Positions 62,500-64,000 of a DNA stretch of 64,000 bases are shown piece by piece. The stretch comes from Harmothoe impar (lineage: Eukaryota > Annelida > Polychaeta > Phyllodocida > Polynoidae), in the NCBI GenBank assembly GCA_947462335.1, contig OX381719.1, forward strand, positions 66,814,808 through 66,878,807. The letters are read 5' to 3'. The notes beneath the pieces were generated by a model. That model was not told the origin of the DNA, did not search any database, and saw only the letters and a list, made by a program, of their open reading frames with translations. The position numbers and the translations under genes are program-made. Within the stretch, counting starts at the first letter, position 1. Every line of letters starts with the position of its first letter.

Positions 62500-63897
62500 T
62501 CACCCTTCGCCTTGATTTGCTTCAGTCTGCGTATTATCGCCCACTATTTCGTCGTGGTTGGAACCGGCGTCAGACTTGTTTCCAGTTAGGCTCGGCGGTG
62601 TAGAGGAGTCATCATCGTCATCTTCACTGTCCTCATCGTTATCATCGTCTTCAATGATTTTCGTGCGTACTCGCTGTAGGATTTTTCCGAGGAGATTGTG
62701 ACCCGTGATCGTCGTTTGCGAAATGGCCGTCTTGCCGTTCAGAGTCAGCCCACACCCCCAGCGCGCATGTTTCGTACCTTCGTAATAATGGCCGTCGTGA
62801 TTTTTTAAAAATCTTCGACATCTCTTATTCTCGAATTTTTCAGTGACGATTTCTTCCATTATCTGCTCGTCATTTTCTCCCCATTCGGGGGTTGGATCGA
62901 TTGCATCTCCACGAAATTTAGTTTCGTATGGGTCGGTCATTACACTGATTTCCTGTGCCTCGTCTGGTTGCCCGCAGGTGATAGCTTTTTGTGCTTGGAA
63001 AGCTGCTTCGGCGTTGGCGTACATTACGCCTTCGTAAAAGATGTTGACCGGGTGGAAATTTGAGAGTACAGAATGGGGACCTTGAAAAGCCCACCCGTCC
63101 GCCACTTTGATGGTTTTTGCATCTTTTAATCTTAATCCTTCGGGCAGATTGTTTAACTCGTTAAAAGCGTACTTTTTCCCTCTCAGTTGTAGTTTAAGGC
63201 CCCGCTGGCGTACATTTTGCTCGCCTGTGCTACGTATGTGCGAAACTAACGACCGAATGTCTCTGCTTTTGCGTTGGTCGGGGGGTGATAAATCGTCGTT
63301 CACTGAGATGTTAGACCAATTAGGTAGGTTCCTAAGATTCGAGATCTTCTTGAAGAATTTGACCTTTTGCGTGAACGTTTCAAATTTAACTAGGACTGGT
63401 CGGGGGCGTTCTTGGTCCCCCTGCCTCACACGTGGTTTCTTCCCCATCCTAAAACAGGTGTCAATGTCACTCGAGCTGAAGTCGAGCCCCATGTCCTCAA
63501 AAAGAGCGTCCAACGTATCCTCGGGTTCTATCTCACCAGCCTCAGTCATTCTCTCTATAACAATGTTTTTCTTACGCCGTTCTTGGTCAAGCTCTTGGAT
63601 CTTTATTTCCATTTTATTGATCTGGGCTTCTTGTCTCAGAGTCAGCCCTGCCATGCGTTCAATTTTCACATCAAGGCCCGTCTGTGTGTCCATCATGGTG
63701 TCAAGTCGTGAATTTAGGGCGTCAATTTTCGTCGTCATGTCGTCAATTAATTCCTGTTTCACATTAGCTACATTTGTGTCAATTACATTCAACCTAGCTA
63801 GGATGTTGGTCTGGTTGTCCAGGACAGCCTTCATTTTATCCTTTTTGTCTTCCTTTGAATCAGATTTGGCGCCTTTTGGCGTCTTTGCAGCTGACAT
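62500..63897 (-). CDS. Retrotransposon ORF1 protein: coiled coil, RNA-binding region, NADAR domain
   Basis: 465 residues. Lys-rich N-terminus (1-22); long heptad-rich coiled coil (about 25-115) for oligomerisation; an L1-ORF1p-like RRM and C-terminal region (about 108-248), with RRKKNIVIERM, a CFRMGKK turn and RPRPVLVKF; then a NADAR domain (about 265-412) and a highly acidic tail (416-431 is nearly all Asp/Glu). NADAR landmarks: LSNFHP (278-283), EAAFQAQKA (297-305), Trp339, Met347, KF (354-355), Glu373, WGCG (380-383), TGHNLLG (398-404) and Arg411. NADAR proteins cleave N-glycosidic bonds; E. coli YbiA acts on riboflavin intermediates and others remove ADP-ribose from guanine. His377 sits where many family members have Asp. 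The start at 63,897 follows GTCACA and is the first Met of the frame. Confidence 0.92.
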   Translation of the reverse strand: MSAAKTPKGAKSDSKEDKKDKMKAVLDNQTNILARLNVIDTNVANVKQELIDDMTTKIDALNSRLDTMMDTQTGLDVKIERMAGLTLRQEAQINKMEIKIQELDQERRKKNIVIERMTEAGEIEPEDTLDALFEDMGLDFSSSDIDTCFRMGKKPRVRQGDQERPRPVLVKFETFTQKVKFFKKISNLRNLPNWSNISVNDDLSPPDQRKSRDIRSLVSHIRSTGEQNVRQRGLKLQLRGKKYAFNELNNLPEGLRLKDAKTIKVADGWAFQGPHSVLSNFHPVNIFYEGVMYANAEAAFQAQKAITCGQPDEAQEISVMTDPYETKFRGDAIDPTPEWGENDEQIMEEIVTEKFENKRCRRFLKNHDGHYYEGTKHARWGCGLTLNGKTAISQTTITGHNLLGKILQRVRTKIIEDDDNDEDSEDDDDDSSTPPSLTGNKSDAGSNHDEIVGDNTQTEANQGEG

Positions 63898-64000
63898 TGT
63901 GACAGTGTTGACAGCACTGGCTTGGGCGATAATAGAGTGCCTTTGGGGGGAGCGCTGTGGTAGTGGCGTAAGTTCTCTCTTTTTACCTGAACGTGTCCAA
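63898..64000 (-). other. Partial 5' UTR of the retrotransposon
   Basis: GC-rich leader directly upstream of ORF1, cut by the window edge. No upstream ATG in good context is evident in the visible part. Confidence 0.6.

Larger units (their letters stand above)
57623..64000 (-). mobile_element. Non-LTR retrotransposon (CR1/L2/jockey group), 5' end beyond the window
   Basis: Read on the minus strand, the element has a partial 5' UTR (63,898-64,000), ORF1 with a NADAR domain, an SGNH esterase ORF, an endonuclease-reverse transcriptase ORF and a 3' UTR of about 490 nt. It ends in three copies of an AAACTC-type hexamer, not poly-A, as is usual for CR1/L2-like elements. The 3' border is fixed by unit A, where the same sequence continues without the element at about 20,604. 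All three long frames are intact, so it may be active or very recent. The ORF1 region is visibly richer in GC and CpG than the surrounding host DNA. The target duplication cannot be examined because the 5' end is missing. Confidence 0.93.

Overview
The window is animal (metazoan) nuclear DNA. It is AT-rich and intron-containing, full of minisatellites and small transposons, with no bacterial-style gene packing. A spliced multi-pass membrane gene of the Rolling stone type, GT-AG introns, AATAAA signals and an intact non-LTR retrotransposon support this. A marine invertebrate such as a lancelet would fit, but the sequence alone does not fix the species.

Layout. The dominant structure is a tandem segmental duplication with a period of about 28.26 kb. 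Unit A covers 1 to about 28,264; unit B begins at 28,265 and is still matching at about 57,622. Unit A carries one rolling-stone-like gene (copy A, coding exons 15,042-17,194). Unit B carries a complete gene (copy B, 46,419-48,215) plus a second 1,813-bp tandem duplication that re-supplies only exons 2 and 3 (copy C, 48,311-50,004), so unit B may behave as one gene with two alternative 3' cassettes. Parts of unit A at about 20.9-25 kb are an older, more diverged echo of its own 3.4-5.4 kb region.

Because A and B are paralogues, each gives an empty-site reference for events in the other. This dates several insertions: a 108-bp TA-flanked MITE (A only), a composite 980-bp hairpin-rich element (A only), a 369-bp element with a 9-bp target duplication (B only), a 229-bp element with a 13-bp target duplication (B only) and the large retrotransposon (B only). 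It also shows minisatellites that are single-copy in one unit and expanded in the other, and a perfect 54-bp palindrome that exists only in B. A 243-bp piggyBac-like MITE is in both units and predates the duplication.

The right end (about 57,623 to beyond 64,000, minus strand) is a non-LTR retrotransposon with three intact long ORFs. ORF1 has a coiled coil, an L1-ORF1p-like RNA-binding region, a C-terminal NADAR domain (ADP-ribose/N-glycosidase superfamily) and an acidic tail. The second ORF is an SGNH/GDSL-type esterase, and the third is an APE-type endonuclease plus reverse transcriptase of the CR1/L2/jockey group. The insertion lies inside unit B at a site that is uninterrupted in unit A. 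A NADAR domain built into the nucleic-acid-binding protein of a retrotransposon is the most striking thing in the window. The remaining DNA is non-coding as far as can be seen; its longer open frames are minisatellite artefacts or are broken in the paralogous copy.
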